This document shows, in pieces, positions 10,001 to 20,977 of a DNA stretch of 64,000 bases (positions within the stretch are counted from its first letter, which is position 1; every line of letters begins with the position of its first letter). Source of the DNA: Eurosta solidaginis (Eukaryota; Arthropoda; Insecta; Diptera; Tephritidae); NCBI RefSeq assembly GCF_040869045.1, contig NC_090319.1, forward strand, positions 282,941,693 through 283,005,692, written 5' to 3'. Made by a program: the position numbers and the translations under genes. A model generated the notes under the pieces. The model saw nothing but the letters and a program-made list of their open reading frames with translations, was not told the origin of the DNA and did not search any database.

Positions 10001-13000
10001 CTAATCCCAATACTTGATTAGACCATCCCAACCAGCTGTCACAACCTTGCTCGCCTCGTGTGGATGCCACAATGTACTTATGCAGACACCTTCATGCGCT
10101 TGCCATTTTTTATACAATTTTGCTGTCTTCCAATCCCATATATAACATTTGCCATCACCATCCCCACTAACTAAATAACTCATATCAGGTGAAAAGTCCA
10201 ACTGGCACGCATAACCTGAAACCATATGTCCTGTGAATACTTTCTTGCGATTCATTTTGAAACGATTCAATGCAGAGAATATAACAATTTTATTATCCAA
10301 TGACTGACATGCCAACCATTTGTTATTTGGCGAAAGTGTTACAGCTGGCATAGAATGCATTGTAGGATCGGCAATATATTTCATATCCACAGGTATGTCC
10401 CATTCCCAAATGCGCATCGATTTATCATCTGAGGTAGTAACGAAACGACGATTCTCATCAACGAATGTTATTGTATTAACAGCACCCAAATGACGATCAT
10501 ACTCCTGGACAATATCACCGCTGCGTGTGTCCCACTGCGAGGAGGAAAGGAAAATAATTTTATGATTAGTTTACCACACCTTATCTAGCATAACTCGGCT
10601 TATATTCAATACCGTCTATCAGCAAAAATCAGTTGTTCAGTAGAGCAAAAAACCCGTTTTGACAGCTACATATATTGAAAATTTAGATATTATTCATATT
10701 GTTAGAAGAATCCTAATGGATGATAAACGATTCCATTGTGTATTCAAACCAGTGTTTTATTCAAAACTCAGCTTAGCTTAGTTTACAATTTAGAAAGAGG
10801 TTTTTACTATTCGAATGGAAATTATTTTTATAAAAAACATTGTTGATAGGAGGTGACTGCAGAGGAAAGAAAATATAATTTTTTTGGATATAGCGTTTAC
10901 GTCGAACTACGTTTTGAGTTCCATATCGAAGGCCATGATGTAGGTACTCAATGCAGGTATTATCAAAATTGTTTATCCTGGACGGACGCACAGACGAGCC
11001 TGGCGAAATCAAAATATTTTTCGACACTGATAGTATTGGTATACGGAAGTTTATGTCTATCTCGACCCAATTATATCATGATTCCCGAGTAAAGCTATAA
11101 TTTTCTTTGCTTAAATATAGCTGTATGTATGCTTTTGAAAACAATTTTTTTTTTTGCTGATAGCGAAATTTTCGAAATGAGAATTAATACCATTTGAGCT
11201 AAGCTTTAAAGCTGGCATTAATGTAATATACGAAAAGTGAGTGAAATATGGTTTTACCACCTAAAACTCTTTTTCGTTAAAATTGCTGTTGTTTTTGTAG
11301 CAGTGCGTTAAAATTGCTGATTTAGGGTATTGAATATAAGTCGACGCTTAATTTATTACATATAGCAAATACAACTTACACAAATAATTTTCTTGTCGGA
11401 TGTGCCTGCCACAAACAGATGTTGCTTGTTATTGTCTGGATGAAATTTAACACAGAATGGCATTTTTCTAGCTGTAAAACGTGAAACCACTTCACCCGTC
11501 TCCGAGTCCCACAGCTTTATGTAACGATCATAGGAAGCGGATAAAAATTTGGTGCCTCTATTATTCCATGCAACATCTTTGATGGCCTGCCTATGTCCAG
11601 AGAATGTGCGTATACAACGTCGTTCACCAAATACTTCCCACATTTTGATGCGACTATCCATTGAGCCAGAGAGCAAAATATGTGCTGTTTGTGGAAACCA
11701 ACGCATGGACGTAATACCTTTGGTGTGTCCTGTCCAGGTGTGTATATGCGCTTTTGGTAAGAAGCATTTATTGGGTGCAGAAGTTGAACGCAAATTGATA
11801 TCCAAATCATGTGGCGCATGTAGATAGGAACGTCCTTGATAATCGTAAGCATCTTTGACTGTTGATAAATGAGAATAATGTCATATTATTTTTGAATAAA
11901 AGGTATAATAAATGTGAGAGGAGTTCCTAAGCACATACAACTTTCACTCGTAGTAATTAAGGTTGGCCCCGCTTTGGAGACCTTTTATGTTAGTCTCATT
12001 TGGCGACAGTGTTGCAAAGCTTACACTTGGATACCCACTTCGAATAAAACAAAGTCAAATAAGCAGACAGTTCTTCAAACGAGAAAATAACGATAATCCC
12101 GTTCTCCTACCCATAAACGGCATTATGTTTCGCGCCTGTGCAATTCCCATGTTCTTGCGTACTTTTCTTGTACTTCGGGCTATTCCATTGTAAGCCACTG
12201 AAATTGACACAGAGCGGTTCCGTTGTTGTTGCCGTAAACTTCTCCAAAGGTTTTATGGCAACAATTTCTTTCACCTGGCCTAACTTTCGTTCAGCCTTAC
12301 TTTTTGTTGCTAACAGGGACCCATATCGTAAAGGAAAGTAAAGTGTCACATCCGTAGATTCAGCCTTCGATTCCGCGGATAGGCATACCTGCCATAAGAA
12401 GAGACTAAAAACCACAGGCTAGAAAATTCGAGCCAAAAAATTTGTCTCCAATGCAGTTGGACTAATACCAGAAGGTGCTAGTCACTCATTAGAGCGTTCC
12501 GGGTTCATAGCCGGCAAAGGATTGTCCACATCCGCAACACTCCCCTAAACCTTCGGGGAATTTAGAAATGAAACGATTAAGTGGGAGGTGATGACAGCTA
12601 TTGAGCTGTCTCCACTTATCTAAATCATAGTATTTCCTTACACGCCATAATGAGGCAGAAAGCAGCACAAAGATCTTTGGTTATCGCTGACAATATACAC
12701 TTATAGTCTGCGCATAAATAGAGCTGCTGTTGTAACCGCTAGAAAATATTGATAAAAGTCAGTAAATGGACGTGCAGTGAGCACGGCTACCACACCAGTA
12801 ACAATACCCGAAAAAATATCCGATTAAAGACTGTTAATGCGAGAGCCCCGTTTTAACACGACACCATACATTTCTAAACTATCTCAGTTCTTCATAAATA
12901 TCAACATACAACTTGTTGTGCCAGTTAAACAGGGTTAGATACATGTACGACACCAAAATAACACAACATACTATGCAACACCGACTTCTCCTCTAATGGT

Positions 13001-13692
13001 TTATCCTCAATAATTCGACTACGTCTATGTCGCTTAGCGAGAATCTCTTCCAATTCAGCTTTTTCTTGTTCATTGGGTCGCGCTACCGTTTGTTCATCTT
13101 CATATCTACCCCATGGTCCGACGAAACCTTCTATATCGTCTGGCTTATCATTTTTATCTTGTTTACGCTTTCTTTTCGTTTTAGCAGATTCAAATACTGT
13201 TTTGCCATCATCATCATATGCTGATTGTAAATCACCAACAAACGATTGACCATCTGTGGCGCCATCAACTGAGGGATCTAAAGCGTATCCATATGTATGA
13301 AATGTACGCCGCTGGTTTTCAAATTCAAATGCATTAATATGTGCCTTTTCCACATAGCCGGAGAGGGTGTTGCGTGGTGCTCGCATTTGTTCGGTTAAAT
13401 TAGGATTTTCCGGTCCTTTGACGGGTGCATAAAGCTCTTCAAATTTGGGATTGTAAGTAACTTCTTTGACGGAGGGATCAATAGTGCGTGCCACAGCACT
13501 TGCTCCTCGAGGCACAACTTCAGGGGCTGCACAAATTGCAAGCGATTTGGCAATTGATAATATTGGATCAACAGGCTTGAGATGGACGATTTCATCATCT
13601 TTCTGTGATTTTGCGTTTATGTCTTTGTTTGCACTCCTATCTGCTTCTGTCTCACTATCCGATGAAGACCCATAGTTTTGCAAACACAACAT
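10001..13692 (-). CDS. CDC40: Pre-mRNA-processing factor 17 (CDC40/Prp17)
   Basis: The gene is complete in three exons: 13692-12972, 11858-11380 and 10534-10001. All introns are GT-AG (donors GTATGT and GTAAGT). The joined length is 1734 bp, 577 residues plus stop, against about 579 in human. The N-terminus is acidic ([13 protein letters not shown]), then come the family blocks [36 protein letters not shown] and [11 protein letters not shown]. Exons 2 and 3 make the WD40 propeller ([72 protein letters not shown] at the end). In other eukaryotes this protein acts in the spliceosome at the second catalytic step. Intron 1 holds an old CAA-tail element; intron 2 is AT-rich. No frame damage is seen. 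Confidence 0.96.
10535..11379 (-). other. CDC40 intron 2
   Basis: The intron is 845 bp. Donor GTAAGT starts at 11379 and the acceptor CAG ends at 10535. The interior is AT-rich and no other feature was recognised. Confidence 0.85.
11859..12971 (-). other. CDC40 intron 1
   Basis: The intron is 1113 bp. Donor GTATGT starts at 12971 and the acceptor CAG ends at 11859. It contains a fragment of the CAA-tail element (12466-12562). The open frames inside it show no recognisable protein. Confidence 0.8.
12466..12562 (+). repeat. CAA-tail short element, fragment in CDC40 intron
   Basis: The sequence aligns with about 43825-43915: 'ggtgct...gagcgt.ccgg...ccggcaaagga..gtccacatc.g.aacactcccc.aa.ccttcgggga'. 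It is diverged and lacks both ends. Confidence 0.75.
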
Positions 13693-14149
13693 TTTTGCGA
13701 ATTATGTTTTCCGAAGATGTGTTAAACAAAAAAATTTACATTTATAAACAAAAATGACAATCAAACGTTCGAGCAGGGTTGCATTGCTAACTTTGCCAAA
13801 GAAATGATATGGTATTGGAACATAGCCTGGCCGTGTGTAATCCTTGATAAAAAAGTAAACAATTTATCTAAAAAATCGTAAAAGTCAATTTATTTTAGAT
13901 CACAGCTAAATCTTTCCTAAAAATAAAAGGAGAGGTTCCAAATAACAGATTTTTTACCGTAGTACTGTGAGTCCGAAAACGGAAACTAAAGTTTTATTTC
14001 TTTCGAGAGATATATATTTGCAAAAGAGTTTGAAATTTTGGTAGAGCTTTTTGCAGAAGGTATTTTGCGCCGATATAATTTTGACCTCTAAACCGATGTT
14101 TCACTTAATCAAGGTGGATTTATAAAAGGCTATCAATGCAAAAATAAAA
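13693..14149. other. CDC40 upstream region
   Basis: This is the putative promoter side of CDC40 (minus strand). It is AT-rich and no clear core promoter element or divergent gene was recognised. Confidence 0.4.
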
Positions 14150-14451
14150 TAAAATAAATACATGCAAGGCGCGATAACCTCCGAAGAGATCTAAGGCCGA
14201 GCTTCTCTTCCAATTTGGCCGGAGAGGACCTACATGTTTTATGCCGGCTCCGAAAGGCATCTGCAAGGCAGATGAGTTTTCACTGAGAGCTTTTCATGGC
14301 AGAAATACACCCGGAGCACTTGCCAAACACTGCCGAGTGGCGACCCTGCTTAGAAAAGTTTTATTCTAATTGAAAAACCGTATTTCTAAAATTTTGATGT
14401 TGCTTTGCCCGGGTACGAACCCAGGGCATGCGGTGTGGTAGGCGGAGCACG
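14150..14451 (-). mobile_element. tRNA-derived SINE, 5'-truncated copy
   Basis: On the minus strand it contains the B-box-like part of the tRNA head, the body, and the tail ending '...gcgccttgcatg' plus T/A-rich tail. It is close to the full copy at 51263-51624 but stops inside the tRNA head near 14451 and has a short deletion in the body ('aatttggccgg'). Confidence 0.85.
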
Positions 14452-15178
14452 AGAATACTATGAATCCCACACCACTTTCGGAGCAATCCACGCTCATTTT
14501 TAGGTTTGTTGGAAATATATTTTTACAAAAATAAAATGTTAAATTTCTGCTTATTGATTCATGGTCCTGTGTCCAAAGCGCATGTTTTGACATCTTTACT
14601 GAAAAAGGACGTGCTTTAGCAGTTGTGCCCTGAAGTAAGGAACTATCCCGACAGAAATTCCTTCAAGGGAGGAAATTCATTTTCATTCGCATAACATGGC
14701 CTAAACAGAGTAATACAACATATCTTTCAGTCTTATTTTTCCAGTTTGCACCAAGAAATCAGTTTGCAATATTAAAACTGTAGACGTTTACAAATTCCCA
14801 AATAGCCTTTCAATCCCTCAATACAGATAAACTGCGGAGTTTTTCCTTTCCACCTTTCCTTGCTAGGGGCTACGAAAACAAGATCAATAGATTGAAAAAT
14901 ACTTCTGTACCTAAAATTGAGCTAGAGGCAAAGGACAAAGCTTCATGGAGCATTTAACAGTAGAGAGTTTTACATTCACAAGAAGCAAAAAATCCGGTGT
15001 ATGCCTTTCAAGAACCAATGGGTCCATACCCTTAGGCCAATTATTGATCATATTTAAGGGAGAAGTTTCCCACATGAGTATAGGGTATAGCGCGGTATCC
15101 AAATTACAGAAAAACGCTAAAAAAAATTTTCAAATTTCCCCTTGTATGCCAAACTTGACGCTATTTATCGGAAAATAT
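14452..15178. other. Intergenic stretch
   Basis: No gene or repeat is recognised. The open frames around 14911-15193 lack any known motif. Confidence 0.4.
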
Positions 15179-15682
15179 TGTAGCGAGTTTTAGCATCATT
15201 AAGCTGTTAGTAAATAAAGGCATAACAGCAATTAAGCAATCTGCCTCTCTTGTGTACATAAACAAATCAATCATCATACACACATACATACAAGGCAACG
15301 AAGAGATACTCACAAACACACGCAATCATCACCCTTACTCACACATACACCCGCATATGGCTATAAGATAAACATAAACTGCAAATATACATGTATATAC
15401 CAATTAGGAGATAGAACTATTCTAGAAGGCGAAAGGTCTAGACCTTAGTAGATATATGCAGACGAGGCAACAGAGAGTATAAAAGCAGCGCAAGCTGAGG
15501 CATGATCAATCAGTTTGATTTAAACACGCTTTTAGTTGCGAGGTATAATTGTACTACAACCAAAGTTGTCTAATAAGGACCATTTTGCGATACAGAATAT
15601 TGGAGTGATTTATTCAACAGTTTAGCGATTCGAACGTTAGCAGAAGGTTTCAAATAAGCGGAATTTTCCTAAATTCGTCACA
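15179..15682 (+). mobile_element. Probable solo LTR
   Basis: The 504-bp segment starts TGT and ends ACA, and its ends are imperfect inverted repeats (tgtagcgagttt against aaattcgtcaca). It has a TATA box (15478-15485) inside, as in a U3-R-U5 layout. The flanking 4-mers are atat and atgt, an imperfect target duplication. No gag-pol follows on either side, so it would be a solo LTR left by recombination. The family (Gypsy-like?) is not identified. Confidence 0.5.
15478..15485 (+). promoter_or_regulatory. TATA box inside the putative LTR
   Basis: TATAAAAG is followed about 30 bp later by 'atcaatcagtttgat', a plausible start region for an LTR promoter. Confidence 0.45.
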
Positions 15683-16203
15683 ATGTGTTATTTTCATTTT
15701 CCATACAAATATTCGTTCGAAATGCTTTCCTAATGCACCAATCGGAACGAGGAAAGATTTCTTGGACATTTCTTTAAGGGTACAAGAAATGCTCAAGGCT
15801 TAAATTTATAGTTGCAGTACGCATTTCGGCCCTCACTAGGGTATGCACCTTGTCGTTGGTGTGAGGGCTTGGCCGATCTCCATAGCGCCCTGCTATGAGG
15901 CGGAGCTGTTTAGGACTGGCATCTACGCCGTTTCGCCTCATAGGAGGGCGGCAGGATGTCGGTGACCAAGAACTGCCAACCCCCTAATCCAGGGTGTTAT
16001 GCGGACCGGACCTGTTGGACGATTTGCAGCCAGAGGATAAATTCGGCTGTATTCGAACGGAGCCTTCCCGATACCGGGCCACCTCGTGAAGTATTGATGG
16101 CCTTACCACAGTAAGGGGCGCTGCTGTAGCTGACGGTTTTTTCCCCGTATATAATACTGGACCGCTGAGCCCGCCTTATCGGGCAGGTGGTCGTACGACC
16201 AAG

Positions 16204-17321
16204 ATGAACGACTCATTACCAAATTGTAATAAGGAGGATGATAAGAGGAGGACTGAGTCGCAAGCCAAGGACGACAAATACGCATTAAGTGATGTGTCGG
16301 ACTCGGAGAGCGAGAGTAGTGCTGATTCAATGAACTCCGTGTTGGAAAAGCACACAAATGAAAACGGAGTAAAAGAGTGGAGAAGGATACGGAGCAGAGG
16401 AAGTAAAAGAGCCCTCTCGCAGTACCGTGCAGCACTAAGAATTGTCCAACGCCTGGGAGTAGGGTTCGACCCAACAGAAGTGGAGATCGAGCGCATGGAA
16501 TGGGCCCATGAGGCTGTAGAAGTAGGTCGAAGGCAGTTCAAAAGGTTTTCTGCTAGAAACCCTCGGTTCTGCAACCGGTACGAGGAGGTAGAAGCGTCGA
16601 ATGGCAGAATGAAGAGGCAACGTTCGGCGGAAGGCGACAAGCCTGCTTTCAAGAGGAAGAAAGGACCTAGTCCCAGAGCCGCGAGGCAGGGCAGTCACAT
16701 AGACAAGACAAGTAGGCCCAAAGCTGTAAGACAGATGGGCCCCAATAGCGAGGTAGCAACTACATCGAAAGCTGCAAGTCAGAGGGAAGATCTAACTACG
16801 GAAGTAGGAGATAAGCCAAAGGCAGATAACGCTAAGACTCCGGCTTTCTCGGAGGTGTTAAAGGGAGTTAAAGCTAAGACTCCGGCTTTCTCGGAGGTGC
16901 CAAAGGGAGTTAACACTAAGACTCCGGCTTTTCCCGAGAAGATGATTGATGTGGCAAAGCTGTCACTGACTGTGGCACTGGTTGATGGTAGCAGTCCTTT
17001 CGGACAGATGACTACTGAAAGGTGGGGATCTGTAGAAATGGAACTTATTGGCTTAATGCTTAAGATGATGCGTGAACAACCGAGTAAGCTCTTCCAATCT
17101 TTGATTCGGGGGGATGGTATAATGGTGTGAAGACGATAGCGGGCGACAACATCGCTAGCTTGCGGTGGCTGGAGGAAGTGGTTCCAAATCTCCAAAGGCA
17201 AGGCACGAACGCGCGGTTTGAGGTGGTGGATAAAGCGCAAATCCCCACGGTACCAAAAGTTAAGGTACGGATAACATGCGTGATGAAGTCAGAGGATACA
17301 CTGCGACTTCTGCAGAATTAG
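16204..17321 (+). pseudogene. LOA-type LINE ORF1
   Basis: The frame opens with an acidic, Ser-rich N-terminus (MNDSLPNCNKEDD...), followed by basic stretches (KRKKGPSPR). From about 16930 comes a domain like DUF4780 (ALVDGSSPFGQMTTERW, then NIASLRWLEEVVPNL and GTNARFEVVDKAQIP), known from ORF1-type proteins of fly LINEs. The frame breaks near 17127: the first piece ends at 17130 and the rest continues in another phase to 17321. There is no classical gag zinc knuckle in what survives. Its probable role is RNA binding in the retrotransposition particle. Confidence 0.7.
16831..16940 (+). repeat. 42-bp tandem repeat inside LOA ORF1
   Basis: There are two complete units and one partial unit of a 42-bp repeat, each encoding KTPAFSEV-KGV-type residues. 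The units are nearly identical, so the duplication is recent relative to the rest of the element. Confidence 0.85.
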
Positions 17322-17777
17322 AATCCGAACATACCTATACAGGATTGGAACGTACTTACTGTATCTCGGCCTACGGAGGAAGGTCGGTTCTACATCTTCC
17401 AAATAAACAAGCAGGCGGAGGATATATTGTACACGGAGCTTGGAAAAATGTCCTTTGATACAGGCAAAATTTATATGCGACTCAGGAAAAGAAGTCCCGA
17501 GGATAAAAATCCTAATACGCTGGAACTGGGCGAGGTCGAAAAGGACCTCAAAAACCTAAGGGAAAAACGAAAGGTGGAGGTAGCCGACGTTACCACGAAG
17601 GTGTTAGAAGAGGACCAACAGCCAGATGGTGCACAGAGGAACACCCGGCACAACAGTTATAAGAGGCTGAAGGGGGCTTCGAACACTCTAAACCAAAAGG
17701 GCAAGGGGAGGACGACGACGTCACGACGAAGGTGCTGGAGGGGGACAAACAGCCCAATGGTGCTGCGAGTCCTATAG

Positions 17778-20700
17778 ACAAACTTCCAACACAGTAAACT
17801 GGCGTCGAGCGAACTCCTCCTAACCCTTGAGGAGGGTTCGTTTGGCGTGGCGCTGATCCAGGAGCCGTGGCTCTCATCGGGAGGAAAGGTTTCTGGACTT
17901 AGCGTGCGCGGATTTGGCGTTTACTATGCGCAAACGGAAGGACGGGTGCGAGCTGTAGTAATGGTAAGGAAACAGCTGCATTCATATATGCTGCCTAATT
18001 ACATTACTGAGGACCTCGTAGTGGTGGCCGTTGATCAAAGGAATAAGCAGGCACTTATCCTGGCATCCTGCTACATAGCCTATGCTGCGGAGGTTCCACC
18101 GATGGAGTGTAAGAGGCTAGTACAGGACGAAAGGCGCAAAGGGCGGTTGGTCATAGGCGCGGATGCAAATGCGCGCCACAATGCGTGGGGAGGAGCAGAT
18201 ACGAACGAGAGAGGCGAATCTCTATTTTGTTACATCCTGCACACCAATTTGTAGATAGCCAACAGGGGAAATGTCCCTACATACATTGGTCCAACCTCCA
18301 GCAATGTTTTGGATATTACACTGAGTTCCGAACGTGATATATCAAGGTATGATTGGATGTTTCTTGAGAGACCATCCTTCTCCCACCATGCGTATATCAG
18401 CTTTGGAATCCCCCTAAAGAGGGTAGAGAAGGGAGGAACCTTTAGAAACCCTAAAACAACAAACTGGACTAAATTGCAGAAAAAGGTAGAAAGGAAACTC
18501 GGACAACCCAAAGAGGTTGCCAATGTGGAAGAACTGGAGGAGTCTAATGAATTCCTAACAAGGACGCTTATGACTGCGTATAACAAAGCTTGCCCTCTAA
18601 GAAGATTCAGAGGAAAAGCAAAGCCGCCATGGTGGAGCAATGAGCTGAGTCTTCTAAGAAGACAGGTAAAAGAAATGTTTAAGCTAGCAAAGACCGCGGA
18701 AAGCGAAGCGTGTCGGGACGAGTACAGGGATCTACTGAGGACCTACAAGCGTGAAATAGCAAGGGGAAATATAGTCGAGGGACTAATAAAGAAAGAGAAC
18801 GGGAATGGTCCCGTAATAGTGAGGAATCCCTTGAGGTGTTTCTCGATACACATTTCCCATCGGGAGATGGTTTAGAAGAGCCAGCAGACATCACTCACAC
18901 TTCGATAACGGAGCTCGTAGTGCCGGACTTGGTGACCGATACTAAGATCGAGTGGGCAGTGAAGACGTTTTCTAAGTTTAAATCGCTGGGCCTAGATGGC
19001 ATATTCCCGGCCATGCTACAAGTTCCAAGTAGGGCGGTCGTGGAATGGCTTAAAATAATATTCGATGGGTGCATAAGACTGAATCATGTACCGCACTCTT
19101 GGAGAACTGCTCGTGTAGCTTTCCTACCAAAGGCGGGGAAGATTGGTCACGTGTATCCCAAAGATTATAGACCCATTAGCTTAACATCATTTCTGCTCAA
19201 AACCTTTGAGATGCTGATAGATGTGTACATAAAGTCCAACGTGGATGAAAAGCTGCTCTCCACAACACAACATGCGTACACCAAAGGCAAGTCGGTAATA
19301 TAAGAAATATGGAATATAAGAAATATGCTCTAGGAGTCTTCTTAGACATTGCCGGGGCTTTCAATAATGTTTCTAAATGGGCGATTATGGATGGTCTTAA
19401 TTACATTAAAGTACATCCAGCCTTAACGAAATGGATCGGCTGCATGTTAAATTGCAGGAAGATTACATCACAATGGGGATTGTACGAGGTCACGAAATCA
19501 GTGGACAGGGGAACGCCGCAGGGAGGGGTGCTTTCACCTCTGCTGTGGATGCTGGTCATCAACCAACTGCTCAGGCGATTTGACGAGGGACCAGTAAAAC
19601 TTACGGCTTATGCGGATGACGTTGCAATTGTCATAAGTGGAAGATGCTTTCCAACGATTAGCTCTTTGATGGACCGGGATATTCATACCTGGGCATCAAA
19701 TGTCGGGTTGAAAGTCAACGCGGATAAGACGGATATGGTCTTGTTTACAAAGAGGTACAAGGTCCCAAATTTGATCAGGCCTAAGTTGGGAGGGGTGACC
19801 CTACATGAAAAACCTTGCACAAAGTATCTAAGAATCATCCTAGACAGTAAGCTATCATGGAAGCTCAACGTGAAGGAGAGGGTGAAGAAGGCTTCAACGG
19901 CACTTTATGCATGTAAAAGAATGCTGGGGTGTACGTGGGGCTTATCGCGCAGCTTAAGCGCCGACCATACGGCCATAGTAGTATGGCGTCATAAATCACA
20001 AGATGAACAGACTACCTAATTCCCTATCTGCGCTTCGAGGGCGATCTTAAGGCCACAATAGAGGTGGACGGCTGGCGCAAGGGTGTTCAAATGGCGGACG
20101 AGGCCATACATGTGTACACAGATGGTTCCAAAGTAGTGGAAGGAGTAGGGTCTGCGGTATACAAATACAAATACAGGCTGCCGGATTACTGTAGCGTTTT
20201 CGAAGCGGAAATAGTAGCCGTAACCAAAGCAGTAGAAACCCTGGAAGAAAATAGCCCAAGCTGCAATCGTGTTCACTTTTATATTGACAGTCAAGCAGCA
20301 ATTAAGGCAATAATCTCTCATACCACAGCATCTAAAAGTGTATTATTGTGTAAGCAGTCCCTGGAGAGAATCGGGACAGGGAGAAGCATACATCTATATT
20401 GGGTCCCAGGGCATATGGGAATAGATAGCAATGAAAAAGCGGATGAACTAGCTAAAAAGGGCGCATCCCTTGAAGCTTGCTCCGTAGACGTCCCAATTAG
20501 ACTGGGCGAAATTAAGCGAAGGCGAGAGGTGCACATGATCGACCAAGCAGGAAAGGCGTGGGTTCAAGCGCGGGGCTGTAAAGTGTCAAATATTATGTGC
20601 AGGTCTTACAAACTTAGACTATCAAAGTTGCTTCTATCATTAAAAAGAGAGGACTGTAGACTCAAGACGGGTATTCTGACTGGACACTGTCTTCCGGCGT

Positions 20701-20804
20701 CACATGCCAAATTAGGCTTGGTCTGCACTTGCCAGGTTAAGACTCTAGCTATTAGGAGTGATACAGCTGACAGATCTAGAAGCAGCAAGTGGCTTAAATC
20801 CTAG
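17778..20804 (+). pseudogene. LOA-type LINE ORF2 (EN, RT, RNase H), broken
   Basis: The endonuclease starts near 'QHSKLASSELLLTLEE' and has LIQEPW and GADANARHNAWGG; a TAG at 18252-18254 interrupts it. The frame shifts near 18830. RT blocks follow: DYRPISLTSFLLKT, then after a small deletion near 19290 motif A (FLDIAGAFNNV), motif B (RGTPQGGVLSPLLW) and motif C (YADD). Sequence is missing around 19960-20050. RNase H is well preserved, with its four acidic residues in TDGSK, EAEIVA, DSQAAI and NEKADELAKKGA. A further deletion near 20730 removes the C-terminal zinc knuckle that is intact in the copy at 44714. Confidence 0.88.
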
Positions 20805-20977
20805 GAAGCTTCTAGTATTTGCCAAGAGGACGGATTTATTTTATAACATAGGTTCTGGTTTTTGATAGGGGTTTTCAGTGTGGTCGTTAAAACAAACTTC
20901 TGGTAACACTACGGACTTATTCAGTCTATGTGAGGTACTTATGGACCGGCCAGTTCAACCCAACCTAACCTACGCAT

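Larger units (their letters stand above)
15825..20970 (+). mobile_element. LOA-type LINE with RNase H (degenerate, full span)
   Basis: The element is flanked by a 7-bp repeat, tacgcat, at 15818-15824 and 20971-20977. The order is a ~380-bp GC-rich 5' UTR, ORF1, endonuclease, reverse transcriptase, RNase H and a 3' UTR ending '...ccaacctaacc' with no poly-A. RNase H after the RT, together with this ORF1 type, points to the LOA/Bilbo-like clade. Several frameshifts, nonsense codons and deletions make it inactive. The shorter copy at 44714-45216 has the same 3' end. Confidence 0.88.

Noticed and set aside
12107..12415. 102-codon minus-strand frame inside CDC40 intron 1
   Set aside because: No known motif and no splice support; it is next to a decayed repeat.
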